A stretch of 64,000 nt of DNA from Lachancea thermotolerans CBS 6340 (GCF_000142805.1 NC_013080.1:1054001-1118000); one strand, 5' to 3'; shown: positions 48,632-59,333, numbered from the stretch's first letter. Program-made: numbers and translations. The notes: generated from the letters alone by a model not told the origin.

Positions 48632-50602
48632 ATGACAGTAATAGGAAGGGTTGTACAATTCAGAATGTTTCGTGTTGCTGCGAGGGTTAAGACAAATGCG
48701 CTATTAAGCCCTTTAAACAAGCGTTTTGCAAGCTCAAAAGTTATAGGTATTGACTTAGGGACCACGAACAGCGCAGTCGCCTATATTAGGGATCCTCTAG
48801 ATCTGAACTCCGTAACAATAATAGAAAATGACGAGGGGAAGCGAACCACCCCTTCAGTTGTAGCGTACGATGCTAAAAGCGAAAAGATTCTTGTAGGTGA
48901 CGCAGCTAAAAGACAGGCACTAATCAACGCTGGTAATACTTTTTATGCTACCAAAAGACTCATAGGAAGACCATTCCAAGACAAAGAAATTCAGAAAGAC
49001 ATTGAGCATTTACCTTATAAAGTCGTGGAGAATCCAACGAATCACCAAGCATACCTGTCGACAGCCACGGGGGAGGTTAAGTCTCCCAGTGAAATTGGAT
49101 CAGCGATCCTAAACTACTTGAAAAAGAACGCCGAGAACTATCTAAACGAAGAGATCAACAAAGCTGTAATCACAGTGCCCGCTTACTTCAACGACTCTCA
49201 AAGACAAGCAACGAAAGATGCAGGCTCAATGGCGGGCTTGAAAGTCCTTAGAGTCGTAAACGAGCCCACTGCTGCTGCTTTGAGTTTTGGCTTGGACACT
49301 AAAGAGTATTCCGGAATAATAGCTGTCTACGATCTTGGGGGAGGCACATTTGATATATCAATTCTGGACATCGAGGGTGGTGTTTTCGAAGTTCGTGCCA
49401 CTAATGGTGACACTCACCTCGGCGGCGAAGATTTCGACAACATCTTGGTTCGCCACGTCGTGGATAAGTTTGTGGAGGCAAACCCCGAACTGGAAAAAGA
49501 CGACCTTCTCCACAACCGCGAATTCATGCAAAGGATACGGATAGCTAGCGAGAAGGCCAAGATTGATCTTTCTCATGTCAAAGAAACCAGCATAGACATA
49601 CCTTTCGTTTACCAGAGCAAGCACGTCAAACTAGTTGTGAAGGAGCATGAATTAGATGATATGACAATGTCGCTCATAAACAAAACCATCCCACCTGTCA
49701 AAAGAGCATTAAAGGATGCTGAAATTGAGCCAGAGGAGGTTGACGAAGTTATTCTGGTGGGCGGGATGACCCGCATGCCAAAAATCAGATCCGTAGTAAC
49801 TGAAACATTTGGCAAAAAACCTAACACTAGCGTAAACCCCGATGAAACTGTTGCATTGGGCGCAGCTATTCAGGGAGGGGTACTATCAGGCGAAATAAAA
49901 AATGTCCTTCTTCTTGACGTCACGCCTCTAACATTGGGCATCGAAACGTATGGAGGGGCATTTTCACCCTTAATTCCGCGTAATACCACTGTCCCAGTCA
50001 AAAAGACCGAAGTGTTTAGCACGGGCGTCGATGGCCAAAACGGCGTCGACATTAGAGTATTCCAAGGTGAGAGAGGGCTTGTGAAAGACAACAAGCTGAT
50101 TGGCGACTTTAAGTTGGCTGGTATACCGCCCATGCCAAAAGGTGTTCCGCAGATTGAAGTGACTTTTGATATTGATGCTGACGGAATCATCAACGTATCT
50201 GCCTCGGAAACCAGCACGGGAAAGAATAGCTCGATAACGGTCATAGCTAATTCTGGGTTGACTGAGGAGGAGATTGCTAAGATGGTGCAAGAGGCCAACG
50301 CAAACAAAGAAATGGACAATATTCTAAGGCAGAGAGTCGAGTTAATCACCAAGGCTGACATAATGATTTCTGATACCGAAAACACCTTTGAAAGATTCAA
50401 GGAAACTATAAATAAGAGCGCATTGTTCCCTGAAGTTTCTGCGCAGCTTAAAGACGTACGAGATCTGATAACAAAATTCAAGTCAAATGAATCAGATTTG
50501 AGCACTGACGTGAATGATGTTAAGCGTGCAACAGACGACGTACAAAAGATGGCTCTAAAACTGTTCCAAGACGCTTCGAAAAAGAACGCCAGCGGAAACT
50601 AA
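48632..50602 (+). CDS. SSQ1: Mitochondrial Hsp70 SSQ1
   Basis: 656 residues (S. cerevisiae Ssq1, YLR369W, 657). A mitochondrial presequence covers about the first 30 residues; an in-frame ATG at 48665 (MFRVAARVKTNALL) is an alternative start with a better presequence. The ATPase domain has IGIDLGTTNSAVAY and VYDLGGGTFDISIL, the hinge is DVTPLTLGIET, and the substrate-binding domain and a helical lid follow. Ssq1 is the specialised Hsp70 that, with Jac1 and Mge1, releases Fe-S clusters from the Isu scaffold in the matrix. Synteny separates it from SSC1. Confidence 0.95.
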   Translation: MTVIGRVVQFRMFRVAARVKTNALLSPLNKRFASSKVIGIDLGTTNSAVAYIRDPLDLNSVTIIENDEGKRTTPSVVAYDAKSEKILVGDAAKRQALINAGNTFYATKRLIGRPFQDKEIQKDIEHLPYKVVENPTNHQAYLSTATGEVKSPSEIGSAILNYLKKNAENYLNEEINKAVITVPAYFNDSQRQATKDAGSMAGLKVLRVVNEPTAAALSFGLDTKEYSGIIAVYDLGGGTFDISILDIEGGVFEVRATNGDTHLGGEDFDNILVRHVVDKFVEANPELEKDDLLHNREFMQRIRIASEKAKIDLSHVKETSIDIPFVYQSKHVKLVVKEHELDDMTMSLINKTIPPVKRALKDAEIEPEEVDEVILVGGMTRMPKIRSVVTETFGKKPNTSVNPDETVALGAAIQGGVLSGEIKNVLLLDVTPLTLGIETYGGAFSPLIPRNTTVPVKKTEVFSTGVDGQNGVDIRVFQGERGLVKDNKLIGDFKLAGIPPMPKGVPQIEVTFDIDADGIINVSASETSTGKNSSITVIANSGLTEEEIAKMVQEANANKEMDNILRQRVELITKADIMISDTENTFERFKETINKSALFPEVSAQLKDVRDLITKFKSNESDLSTDVNDVKRATDDVQKMALKLFQDASKKNASGN

Positions 50603-50696
50603 AGTTCGGACTATGCTTTGATTACCAAATTCGCCGCTATTCCATGTATATAATAGACCCCGGTGCGGAACACCTATCTTACCACTATAGCCTCAT

Positions 50697-51294
50697 TTAT
50701 AGGGACTTGTTCATGAACCTTCTGCGGGTAAAGGCAAGCCAGAACTTAGAGGGCTTTTCTTGGGAGTCTCTATAAAGTCTTTCCAGGAGCCTTGAGGCTA
50801 GTTCCTGGCGGAACTGCTGAATATATGTCTTCAAAAGGTCCATTTCGCTGTGGCTCTGCACAGGTACTGAGTACACGTTGTTTAGTGGGAAACCTGGAGT
50901 CCCCGGAATCGAGAAATCGTTGAGAGCAACATTAGTTAGCAGTTTCAGAGCCTCGTTGTAGGAAGTGTTGGGTCTCAGTTGTGAAAGACACTCGTTGACA
51001 AATAGGATGCCGTATATCAAGGCGCGATCAGCGGGCGACTTTATTTCGAAGTTTTTAAAGAAAGAGTTGGCGCGGAATAGGTCTAGGCATTCGTCAATGA
51101 TATCGTAATCTGAGTTGGCTTGGTATGCGGGGCCGCGAAAGTTGGTCCGCAGCGGTAAAAGCACCACGTTACCCACCATACGGTCGGCTTGTGGGTCGAC
51201 GGGAAACGTTGAGTGGTACGCCTAGAACAATTTTCCTGTTAGTAAAATTCAAAAGACTTCAAAACATGGTGTTACATTTAAGACTTACAGGCAT
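50697..51294 (-). CDS. ARC18: Arp2/3 complex subunit ARC18/ARPC3 (one intron)
   Basis: complement(join(50697..51221, 51289..51294)), 176 residues. The first exon is only ATG CCT. After splicing the protein begins MPAYHSTFPVDPQADRMVGN, the conserved ARPC3 start. The rest includes DIIDECLDLFRANSFFKNFEIKS and the C-terminal FWLAFTRRRFMNKSL. It is the p21 subunit of the Arp2/3 complex, which nucleates branched actin at endocytic patches. Without the intron the protein would lose the first 16 residues. It corresponds to YLR370C and diverges from ROM2. Confidence 0.95.
51222..51288 (-). other. ARC18: Spliceosomal intron in ARC18
   Basis: 67 nt. GTAAGT at 51288-51283, TACTAAC as the complement of 51238-51244, and CTAG ending at 51222. 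It follows a 6-base coding exon. Confidence 0.95.
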
Positions 51295-51703
51295 CAATGG
51301 AGGTGCTGGTCGTCTTTCAAGCTTGACACGGTTTATGGAGTTGGGCGGGCCCCTTTAGTTCTCATTTTGATATATCTAAAAAAAAATGTGTGCACTCGTA
51401 CTACGCGATGTAAGCTGAGATTCGCTTTGCTGGTGAAAAATGGACTAATTTCCATCCAGCAGCTCCTGTAACAGATTAAAGGATCAAGGTACGCGGAATA
51501 AGTGAATCCTGATAGTAATAAGTGCTTCGAAAGCTTGGTGAAGGGCCGATTATAGATATCTGAGTTGGTGGGACCTAGAAAACAAGCGCCTTGAGAATCG
51601 GCAGGGAAGAAAGGCAGCTCCTTTATCACGAGCAGAAAAACGATCGCGCAGCGCACCATCAACAACAGCCGAGTGAGACAAGTATTTGCAACCGCGCTCG
51701 ATA
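51295..51703. other. Divergent intergenic region ARC18 / ROM2
   Basis: About 410 bases, AT-leaning, with no other gene seen. It carries both promoters and the ROM2 leader. Confidence 0.45.
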
Positions 51704-54700
51704 ATGACAGAAGACTTGAAGGGCCTGGATGGTAGAAGACGTCTGTTCACAGAGATTTTCGGCGTGGACAGGCCCATTTCAAGATTGGAAGTGCAGGGGT
51801 CAAGCGATCACGTGCCGGACCGCATTGAACAAATCCAGTCACTGCATGATGCGATACTCACGGACATAGAAGAGGATGTGCTCCCGCCTGAGGCAGAGCA
51901 CTACATCTTATCCCAAAATACTGAGGTGCGTAGTGTATCAGACACGCAGAGCTTGTCGAGTAACGAAGACCGCCTGTCGGCTGATAGCCCGCGCAAGATC
52001 ATCCCAAATTCTTCGCCGAAGCGCAAGACTGGGCAGGGCAGTGCACGCCCTTTGCCTCCACCAATAAGCACGAGCTTCAGCTGTGCTGCCAACTCTACGC
52101 ACGTACCATCGCCGCAGAGATCCCAAAGCGACCTTCCACGCTTGAAATCGTCGTTCAGTCAGCTTTCGATGAGCGGGCATCTCAAAAAGCAGCAGACAAA
52201 CCTTAGCTCGACGCCAACCACTTTGAAAAAGTCGCCCTTGCAAGGGTTCGGCTTCTTTTCCAGACCAGGGTCAAAGGATAATTTTGATAACACACAACAC
52301 CCTGCAAACAACGGACAGCAGGCTAATAGCATGAATTCTCGGTCACTTTCACTGAACTCATCGTCTTTGAAGAATTTCGCGTCTTCTTTTCAACAGAAGG
52401 CGTCTAGTGGCAGAACAACTTCTCAGAAGCTCCCAGGCTCTTCGAGCTCGATCTACGAAGGCAGTCACTACCAGGTTAACCCCCAAAACAATACGGGTTT
52501 AGGAATCAGAAGCAGAGAATCATCGGCCTCTTTGAATAGCTCACAAACAAACATAAATCCAAGAAAGCTTGGATCAACTCCCTCTTTGCATTATCATCGG
52601 AGAAGTAGCGCTTCTTTGCACTCTAAACCAATACTAAGCGCTACTTCGATGAAGCGACCACAAGTGTATCCTGCAATGCTATCCAGAGTTGCGACTAGGT
52701 TCAGAAAATCAGTTCAGGTTGGTGAATACAAGAAAGATGGGCTCATTTACCGAGACGCGTTTACCGGGCAACAGGCTGTCGACGTAATCTGCTCCATCAT
52801 AAGAACTTCTGATCGAAATCTGGCGCTGCTTCTAGGAAGAGCTCTGGATGCCCAAAAGCTATTCCATGATGTGGTTTATGAACACAGACTGCGGGATTCT
52901 CCCAACGAGGTCTACGAATTTACTGGGAATTCCCGTATAATTGGAGCTGGTGCAACTGGAATGGTCCCGGCATCATCTCAAGACCCACTACTAATGGGAT
53001 CCCATCACAACCTAATGTCAACCCATCCCTCGAAATCAACGTTAAACACATCAGCATCAACTAATTCAGTCACTAGTGAAGGGTTTGGAAAGCAAGTGGA
53101 CCCCGCGAAAATGCATCAAGTCAACGGTGTTTTCACCTTGCTAGCAGAATGCTACGTTCCGACGTGCTCACGAAACAAGCTTTGTTACTCTATATCTTGC
53201 CCTCGTCGCCTTGAGCAGCAGGCAAGATTGAATCTGAAACCAAATGGCGGCTTGAAGCGTAACATATCTATGGCCGTTGATGATGAAGAGGAGGAGAAGC
53301 CATCATGGACAAGTTCTGTGCCCGAGGAAGTTTGGTCATCGCTGCCCAAAAAAGAGATCAAGCGCCAAGAGGCAATCTACGAAGTTTACATTACAGAGAA
53401 GAACTTTGTGAAGTCTCTTGAAATCATTAGAGACACATTTATGAAATCCTTGGCGGAAACAAACATTATCGCTTCTGATATCCGAAAGAACTTCCTGAAG
53501 CATGTTTTTGCCCACGTTAACGATATTTATTCGGTGAATCGACGCTTCTTGGATGCTTTAAGCGATAGACAAAAATCTTCACCGATCGTGGATGGGATCG
53601 GTGACATTTTTTTGAGGTTCATACCATTTTTTGAGCCCTTTGTGATGTATGTTGCCTCTCGCCCGTACGCAAAGTACCTTATAGAAACTCAGAGATCTGT
53701 GAACCCTTACTTTGCAAGATTTGATGAGGATCTCATGAATTCCTCTTTGAGACACGGTATAGATTCGTTTCTATCCCAGGGTGTCTCTAGACCTGGCCGG
53801 TATATCCTTCTGGTCCGTGAAATCATCAAGTCCTCAGACTCAGAGAAGCACAAACGGGATTTAGAAAATATGAACAAGGCCCTTGAAGCCCTTCGCGAAT
53901 TTATGACCCGAATTGACAGAGCCAGTGGAGCTTCTCAGGATCGGCACGACATTGAGCTTTTGAAACAGAAAATCCTTTTCAAGAACGAGTACGTGAACCT
54001 GGGGCTCAATGATGGCAAGCGCAAAATCAAGCATGAGGGCGTCTTGTCACGGAAAGAGCTCACAAAATCCGATAACTCTTTTGGTGGTGATATCCAGTTT
54101 TACCTACTGGACAACATGCTTCTGTTTTTAAAGGCAAAAGCAGTCAATAAATGGCAGCAGCACAAGGTTTTTCAACGGCCTATTCCGCTCCCGCTTCTCT
54201 TCGCTTGTGCAGCAGAAGACATGCCACCAATAAGAAAGTATATTAACTCGTCACCAGAATGCTCTAGTGGAATCATTTCAACCGAACACCACTACAGTAA
54301 TCCAAAAAACGCCATAACGTTTTCTTACTTTGGTGCTAAACACAGGTATCAAGTGACGCTGTACGCAGCGCAGTATGCGGCTTTGCAAACCTTGCTGGAA
54401 AAGATCAAGCAGGAGCAAGCTGCATTGTTGGCGGCAAATGACATATTCAACATGACAAAGATCAACAGCAGGTTTTTCGACTTCAATAATAAAATTAATA
54501 GCGTTGCCTCATGCGACGGAGGCCGGAAGTTACTCATTGCTACAAATCAGGGATTGTATGTCAGTGACACCAAACATGAAGCTGCCTCCGAGGGGCGTAA
54601 GCCTACCACATACTTTGCGGCACCTGTGAAGATCCTGCATAAGACAAACATTACACAGGTAGCCGTATTGGAGGAGTTCCAGTCTGTTCTATTGCTAGTG

Positions 54701-55438
54701 GACAAAAAGCTTTACAGCTGCCCTGTGGCTCTCTTTAAAGAGCCAAAAGATGGCACGCAGTACTTCAAGAAGCATGCCAAGGAGTTGGTGAACCATGTCA
54801 ACTTCTTCTCGGAAGGCGACTGCGATGGCAAACGGCTCGTGGTGACGGCACACAGCTCATCTCACTCGATCAAGTATTTCGAGCACGACCACCCAATGCT
54901 GATGGAGGGCAAGAAGAACATGAAGAGAAAGATTACGGAGATCGTCTTCGAGTCGGAGCCTGTGTCCATCTCGTTTCTCAGAACTAACTTATGCATTGGA
55001 TGCAAAAAGGGATTCCAGATCGTGTCTGTGTCGCAAAACGTGCACGAGCCGCTGCTGGACCCCGCGGACACATCGCTGGAGTTTGCGCTGAAGGACGTCC
55101 TAAGGCCGCTCTCGATCTACAGAGTCGGGGCATCCATGTTCCTACTGTGCTACTCCGAGTTTGCATTTTTCGTGAACAGCCAAGGCTGGCGCAAGAAAGA
55201 GTCGTATGTGATCCACTGGGAAGGCGAGCCTCAAAAGTTTACCATCTGGTACCCCTACATATTGGCATTCGACCCCAGCTTCATTGAGATCCGCAAGATC
55301 GACACGGGAGAGCTGGTGCGCTGCGTACTGGGAGAGAAGATCCGGCTCCTGCAGGCCTCGTCGCAGCAGATCCTGTACGCGTACGAAGACGAGTACGGCT
55401 ACGACACTGTGATGTCGCTCGACTTCTGGGGCAAGTGA
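51704..55438 (+). CDS. ROM2: Rho1 guanine nucleotide exchange factor ROM2
   Basis: 1244 residues from the ATG at 51704. Order: a long serine-rich N-terminus, a DEP domain (about 340-420, AYRD-like segment DGLIYRDAFTGQQAVDVICS), the catalytic RhoGEF/DH domain (about 560-760, RQEAIYEVYITEKNFVKSLE), a PH domain (about 790-930) and a C-terminal CNH domain (about 960-1230). Rom2 (YLR371W) loads Rho1 with GTP at the plasma membrane and starts cell-wall integrity signalling through Pkc1; its sister Rom1 arose in the duplication. Third-position GC rises sharply over the last 600 bases, at the edge of the second GC-rich block, although the CNH domain continues unbroken. Confidence 0.95.
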   Translation: MTEDLKGLDGRRRLFTEIFGVDRPISRLEVQGSSDHVPDRIEQIQSLHDAILTDIEEDVLPPEAEHYILSQNTEVRSVSDTQSLSSNEDRLSADSPRKIIPNSSPKRKTGQGSARPLPPPISTSFSCAANSTHVPSPQRSQSDLPRLKSSFSQLSMSGHLKKQQTNLSSTPTTLKKSPLQGFGFFSRPGSKDNFDNTQHPANNGQQANSMNSRSLSLNSSSLKNFASSFQQKASSGRTTSQKLPGSSSSIYEGSHYQVNPQNNTGLGIRSRESSASLNSSQTNINPRKLGSTPSLHYHRRSSASLHSKPILSATSMKRPQVYPAMLSRVATRFRKSVQVGEYKKDGLIYRDAFTGQQAVDVICSIIRTSDRNLALLLGRALDAQKLFHDVVYEHRLRDSPNEVYEFTGNSRIIGAGATGMVPASSQDPLLMGSHHNLMSTHPSKSTLNTSASTNSVTSEGFGKQVDPAKMHQVNGVFTLLAECYVPTCSRNKLCYSISCPRRLEQQARLNLKPNGGLKRNISMAVDDEEEEKPSWTSSVPEEVWSSLPKKEIKRQEAIYEVYITEKNFVKSLEIIRDTFMKSLAETNIIASDIRKNFLKHVFAHVNDIYSVNRRFLDALSDRQKSSPIVDGIGDIFLRFIPFFEPFVMYVASRPYAKYLIETQRSVNPYFARFDEDLMNSSLRHGIDSFLSQGVSRPGRYILLVREIIKSSDSEKHKRDLENMNKALEALREFMTRIDRASGASQDRHDIELLKQKILFKNEYVNLGLNDGKRKIKHEGVLSRKELTKSDNSFGGDIQFYLLDNMLLFLKAKAVNKWQQHKVFQRPIPLPLLFACAAEDMPPIRKYINSSPECSSGIISTEHHYSNPKNAITFSYFGAKHRYQVTLYAAQYAALQTLLEKIKQEQAALLAANDIFNMTKINSRFFDFNNKINSVASCDGGRKLLIATNQGLYVSDTKHEAASEGRKPTTYFAAPVKILHKTNITQVAVLEEFQSVLLLVDKKLYSCPVALFKEPKDGTQYFKKHAKELVNHVNFFSEGDCDGKRLVVTAHSSSHSIKYFEHDHPMLMEGKKNMKRKITEIVFESEPVSISFLRTNLCIGCKKGFQIVSVSQNVHEPLLDPADTSLEFALKDVLRPLSIYRVGASMFLLCYSEFAFFVNSQGWRKKESYVIHWEGEPQKFTIWYPYILAFDPSFIEIRKIDTGELVRCVLGEKIRLLQASSQQILYAYEDEYGYDTVMSLDFWGK

Positions 55439-55700
55439 TGGGGAAGGGCGGGACGGATTTAGGTTGGCGACGGATGGCGATGGAACGATGCGCACGTGAC
55501 GTCCCGTCGGGATCGTGAATTTCGCCTTCACAAAAATTTTTTATGAATGACACTGAAAAAAATTATCAACAAAGTCTTCGAACTTTTTGGTTTTCGACTT
55601 TCGAAACCTTCTACCGTGCATTTGATATTTAGTTGTAGTACTTCTAGAGCTCGCCTAATAAAAAAAAAAAGACCAGTTCTGGCTTGGACAAGTTACTACG

Positions 55701-56741
55701 ATGGAACAGGTTCAAACGCAAGCACAGTCGTTTGCTGCGGAGCTTCTGCAGAAAGTGGAGTCCGTGCCATGGATCAGCGTGCACACGCCGTCCATTGAGC
55801 ATCCGTTCGGGCTCGAGTTGTGGCCAATCTTCAGCAAGGTGTTCGAGAAGTACGCCGGGTACCCTGCGGAGGACTTCCAGTTCATCCACAACAAGACGTT
55901 CATGGCGAACGGGTACCAGGCGGTCGGGGTGATCATCGTGTACTACATTGTGATCTTCGGCGGCCAGGCGCTGTTGCGCGCGGCGAATGCGCCGCCTTTG
56001 AAGCTCGGGTTCTTGTTCCAGCTGCACAACCTGGTGTTGACGTCCGTGTCGCTGGTGCTGCTGCTGCTGATGGTGGAGCAGCTGGTGCCCATGGTGTGGA
56101 GCCAGGGCCTGCTGTGGTCGATCTGCCACAAGAACGCGTTCGCGCCCAAGCTGGTCACGCTGTACTACCTGAACTACCTGACCAAGTACCTGGAGCTGAT
56201 CGACACCGTGTTTTTGATCCTGAAGAGAAAGAAGCTGCTGTTTCTGCACACGTACCACCACGGCGCGACCGCGCTGCTGTGCTACACGCAGCTGACCGGT
56301 AGGACCTCTGTGGAGTGGGTGCCCATCACGCTGAACCTGGGCGTCCACGTGATCATGTACTGGTACTACTTCCTGAGCGCGCGCGGCATCCGCGTGTGGT
56401 GGAAGGAGTGGGTCACGCGCTTCCAGATCATCCAGTTCCTGATCGACCTGGTTTTCGTGTACTTCGCGACCTACACGTTCTACGCGTACAAGTACTTCAA
56501 CGGCATCCTGCCTAACAAGGGCACGTGCTACGGCACCCAGGCCGCGGCCGCCTACGGGTACCTGATCCTGACCTCGTACCTGGTGCTGTTCATCTCGTTC
56601 TACATCCAGAGCTACCGCAAGGGCGCGTCGAAGAAGCGCGCAGCGACGAACGCGGCGGCCAAGATTGCCACGGAGGCCACCACGGCCGCGACGACGGGCA
56701 AGCAGTCGCACGCCACCAAGGCGACGTCGAGAAAGGCCTAA
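55701..56741 (+). CDS. ELO3: Very-long-chain fatty acid elongase ELO3/SUR4
   Basis: 346 residues (S. cerevisiae Elo3, YLR372W, 345). It is an ER multispanning condensing enzyme that makes C24-C26 acyl chains for sphingolipids. The catalytic histidine box HTYHH is residues 183-187, preceded by [20 protein letters not shown] and followed by the [11 protein letters not shown] and QFLIDLVF spans of the ELO family. About seven spans are expected. The C-terminus is lysine/arginine- and alanine-rich. Codon use is very GC-rich. It follows ROM2 as in S. cerevisiae, but the next S. cerevisiae gene, VID22, is absent here. Confidence 0.95.
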   Translation: MEQVQTQAQSFAAELLQKVESVPWISVHTPSIEHPFGLELWPIFSKVFEKYAGYPAEDFQFIHNKTFMANGYQAVGVIIVYYIVIFGGQALLRAANAPPLKLGFLFQLHNLVLTSVSLVLLLLMVEQLVPMVWSQGLLWSICHKNAFAPKLVTLYYLNYLTKYLELIDTVFLILKRKKLLFLHTYHHGATALLCYTQLTGRTSVEWVPITLNLGVHVIMYWYYFLSARGIRVWWKEWVTRFQIIQFLIDLVFVYFATYTFYAYKYFNGILPNKGTCYGTQAAAAYGYLILTSYLVLFISFYIQSYRKGASKKRAATNAAAKIATEATTAATTGKQSHATKATSRKA

Positions 56742-58088
56742 GCGGGCTGCGCGCGCGCCGCGCGCGGGCCGCGTACATAGCGACTTGCCGCGGCGGGCGC
56801 CTGGCACGCACTGTAAGTAGCGTCGAAGCATAGGATAAATACGACATAAACGCGAGCGCTGTGCAGAAAAGCCGCGTGCACGTGGGCCGCCACGGCGGCC
56901 CACGTGACCCGTACACTACGACGTGGATCGCCGGGCTCACGTGAGCCCGGTTCTCGGGTCTGCGTCTCCATCACGTGAGCACGGCCGCTCGCGATTTCCG
57001 CTCCTGCCGCCTGGCCCCTCGGCGCCCGCCTTCCGCATCGGGCAACCCTGCCCGACCCTCCCGCCGTGCACCCTTTGCGCCATATCCGCCGCACTACCGC
57101 CGCACTACCGCCGCGTTACTGCCGCGCAACCGTCGCGCTTCCGCCACTTCCGCGCTTCCGTCACATCTCGCGCCCCGCGGGCTCTGCTTCCACTCCCCGT
57201 TGCGCCGCTCGCCCGTTCCTCCGTGCTTCTCCGGCCCACCCGCCGTTCTGGCCCCGAACCCTGCGCCCCGTCCACCGCCTTACACACACGCTCGCCAAGC
57301 ACGTCGCCCTTTCGTGGCCGACAATCCTTCCTACACGTGCTGTTTCGTCTCCAATCCCAGCCCTTAAAAAAAAAACAAGTGCTTCATTGGCCGCAACAAA
57401 GCCTTGCAGCTCCGGAGTACACCCATCTTACTAATTAGTTAGTCAAGCGTCGGTCGATGCGAGACCGCCGAACATCTTCTTGCCCGACGCCCTTCCCGAC
57501 GGCCTGCGGCCGCGTCTAAGGACGCAGGGCGCGGCGTCCGCGGAACACTCGCTTCTTCCAGGGCCGTAACCACAGGATCAAGTGGCTTGGTCCCTCGCAT
57601 AATCGGCCCCAGACGCCCGCGCAGACGCACTAGTGGCACGGCTGCGCGGCCGCTAGAGCACGCTACAGGGCGCTTCAGGGCGCTGCAAAGCGCACACACG
57701 AAATGCACATACTCACACACACTCACACACGCGCTCACACTCGCACACTAAACAAACAGCGGCCCCCTCCTGTTTTCCTCGGAAAGCATAGCCCGTGCCG
57801 CAGCTGTGGTTCCGCAGATTCCGCAGCAGGGCGCCAAGGACGCCCAGGTCAACCACGGCTGTAGGCCCCGAACGAGCGTTCGTGCGCGCACGAATGCACG
57901 AACAGGGCTTACGAGGTATTTTTCCCGCCTAGCGGATCACTAAGCAGCCTCTCTGGCTCCCCGCCCGGTGCGTGCGCGCAGCGGTACGCATCGGGCACCT
58001 GTGGGTATAAAACTACGAGGCCTGTGGTAGCGGGTGGGATCGGCAGCGGCTAAGCTTACCGCATATAGACTTGGGAAGAAAGCGCAGA
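56742..58088. other. GC-rich intergenic region ELO3 / STP3
   Basis: About 1.35 kb. Several overlapping long frames exist on both strands, but their proteins are low-complexity Arg/Pro/Ala, typical of chance in GC-rich DNA. It holds two long palindromes around CACGTG (56879-56906 and 56931-56950) and a (CA)n-like stretch near 57694-57740. VID22 would lie here in S. cerevisiae and is not found. Confidence 0.5.
56879..56977. promoter_or_regulatory. Cluster of CACGTG boxes in long palindromes
   Basis: An inverted repeat at 56879-56906 has 13-bp perfect arms, CACGTGGGCCGCC and its complement, 2 bases apart, with a CACGTG at each end. CCGGGCTCACGTGAGCCCGG at 56931-56950 is a perfect 20-bp palindrome centred on CACGTG. 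A fourth CACGTG is at 56972-56977. Possible bHLH sites (Cbf1, Pho4, Tye7 type); it begins 138 bases after the ELO3 stop, so a hairpin in the 3' UTR is also possible. Confidence 0.7.
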
Positions 58089-59333
58089 ATGAATGTTTCA
58101 CAGTCCGTGACTCTGCCTCCGATCTCGTCGTTCGACAGTCTGGTGCGGGCCGCCGAGCACGAACACTTTGTGCGGGCCCAGCACGGGCAGCGGCAGCGCG
58201 AGAGCGCGCTGGGCGCGCCGGGCGTGGGCCTCAGCGTCGGCAGCGCGGCCCACACGCCCAGCGCGCCCAGCGTGGCCAGCGTCGGCAATGTCGGGAGTCT
58301 CGGCCCGGTGCTCGTGGGAGCCTGGAGCAGCGGGTCCGATACTACGGCCGCGGCCGCCACGCACAACTATTTTATTGCATCCGGTTCCGGCGCTTACGGC
58401 CGCGCCGACAGCCGCGGGGAAGGGGGCGCAGGGACGCGCGTCGTTCCAGGCACGACGGCAACCGCGGGAACGCGGCGCGACGCTGGGCCTTCGTTCGCTG
58501 GGACGCTCACGCGACACGAATCCGGCGGGCGCGCGAGCGTTTCGGCTCCCGAGCCCAGGCCCGGCGTCGCGCCTGTGTCGCCTGACACGAACGGCAGCAG
58601 CGGCACGGCGGCAGGTCCCGCGCCACGCGCGGCCAAGCCACGCCGCAAGAAGCAGTGTCCCGTGTGTCACAACTTCTACGCAAACCTATCGACGCACAAG
58701 TCGTCGCACATGCTGCCGGAGCACAAGCCGCACAAGTGCCCCGTATGCGCGCGCGGGTTCACGCGGAACAACGACCTGCTGCGGCACCGCAAGCGGCACT
58801 GGAAGGATGAGATCATCGGGGCCGGCCCCGGGATCGGCGCCGCGGGCGCGGGCGCGACCGCCTCGGGGGCACGTGGTGAGGACGACGCGCTAGACGTTTC
58901 GCCAGGCGCGTCGTCTAGCGTGTCGTCTGGGTCCGCGAGGCTCGGCGCCGCCGACGGCGCCGACGCCGCAGACCGCGCCGCAGGCGAGTCTCTCAGCCCG
59001 CAGCAGCAACTGCGGTCGCTGCATCGGATCAAGGGCACGTTCCACTGCCCCTACAAATCCGCGCTCATCGCGCTGGACATGGACGCTTACCCGGGCAAGC
59101 GGCGCGAGCTGGCGTTCGAAACCTCCGAGTGCCACCAGACCGGGGTGTTTTCGCGCTGCGACACGTTCAAAAACCACCTCAAGGCGCTGCACTTCGAGTA
59201 CCCGCCCGGGACCAAGAAAAAGGACCGCAGCTCCGTGCCCGGCCGCTGCAAGCAGTGCGGCAGGCACTTTGCCAACGTCGGCGAGTGGCTGAGCTCGCAC
59301 GTGGGCAAGGACTGCGGCTACGTCTACCACTGA
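58089..59333 (+). CDS. STP3: C2H2 zinc-finger protein of the STP3/STP4 type
   Basis: 414 residues from the ATG at 58089. A low-complexity Gly/Ala/Ser-rich N-terminal half is followed at about residues 195-245 by two zinc fingers, CPVCHNFYANLSTHKSSH and CPVCARGFTRNNDLLRHRKRH. A C-terminal cysteine/histidine block (CKQCGRHFANVGEWLSSHVG) is shared by Stp3 and Stp4. These nuclear proteins are distant relatives of the amino-acid-responsive factors Stp1 and Stp2; their targets are poorly known. It sits where YLR375W (STP3) and YDL048C (STP4) both belong, so it is the single pre-duplication gene. Codon use is among the most GC-rich in the window. Confidence 0.9.
   Translation: MNVSQSVTLPPISSFDSLVRAAEHEHFVRAQHGQRQRESALGAPGVGLSVGSAAHTPSAPSVASVGNVGSLGPVLVGAWSSGSDTTAAAATHNYFIASGSGAYGRADSRGEGGAGTRVVPGTTATAGTRRDAGPSFAGTLTRHESGGRASVSAPEPRPGVAPVSPDTNGSSGTAAGPAPRAAKPRRKKQCPVCHNFYANLSTHKSSHMLPEHKPHKCPVCARGFTRNNDLLRHRKRHWKDEIIGAGPGIGAAGAGATASGARGEDDALDVSPGASSSVSSGSARLGAADGADAADRAAGESLSPQQQLRSLHRIKGTFHCPYKSALIALDMDAYPGKRRELAFETSECHQTGVFSRCDTFKNHLKALHFEYPPGTKKKDRSSVPGRCKQCGRHFANVGEWLSSHVGKDCGYVYH

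Noticed and set aside
57066-57434. Open frames in three phases in the ELO3-STP3 gap
   Set aside because: The proteins are Arg/Pro/Ala/Ser low complexity and overlap each other. Long chance frames are expected in GC-rich DNA where stop codons are rare.
58098-58670. 190-codon frame antisense to STP3
   Set aside because: It lies opposite a recognised zinc-finger gene and is Arg/Ala/Gly-rich; it is a shadow of the GC-rich sense codons.
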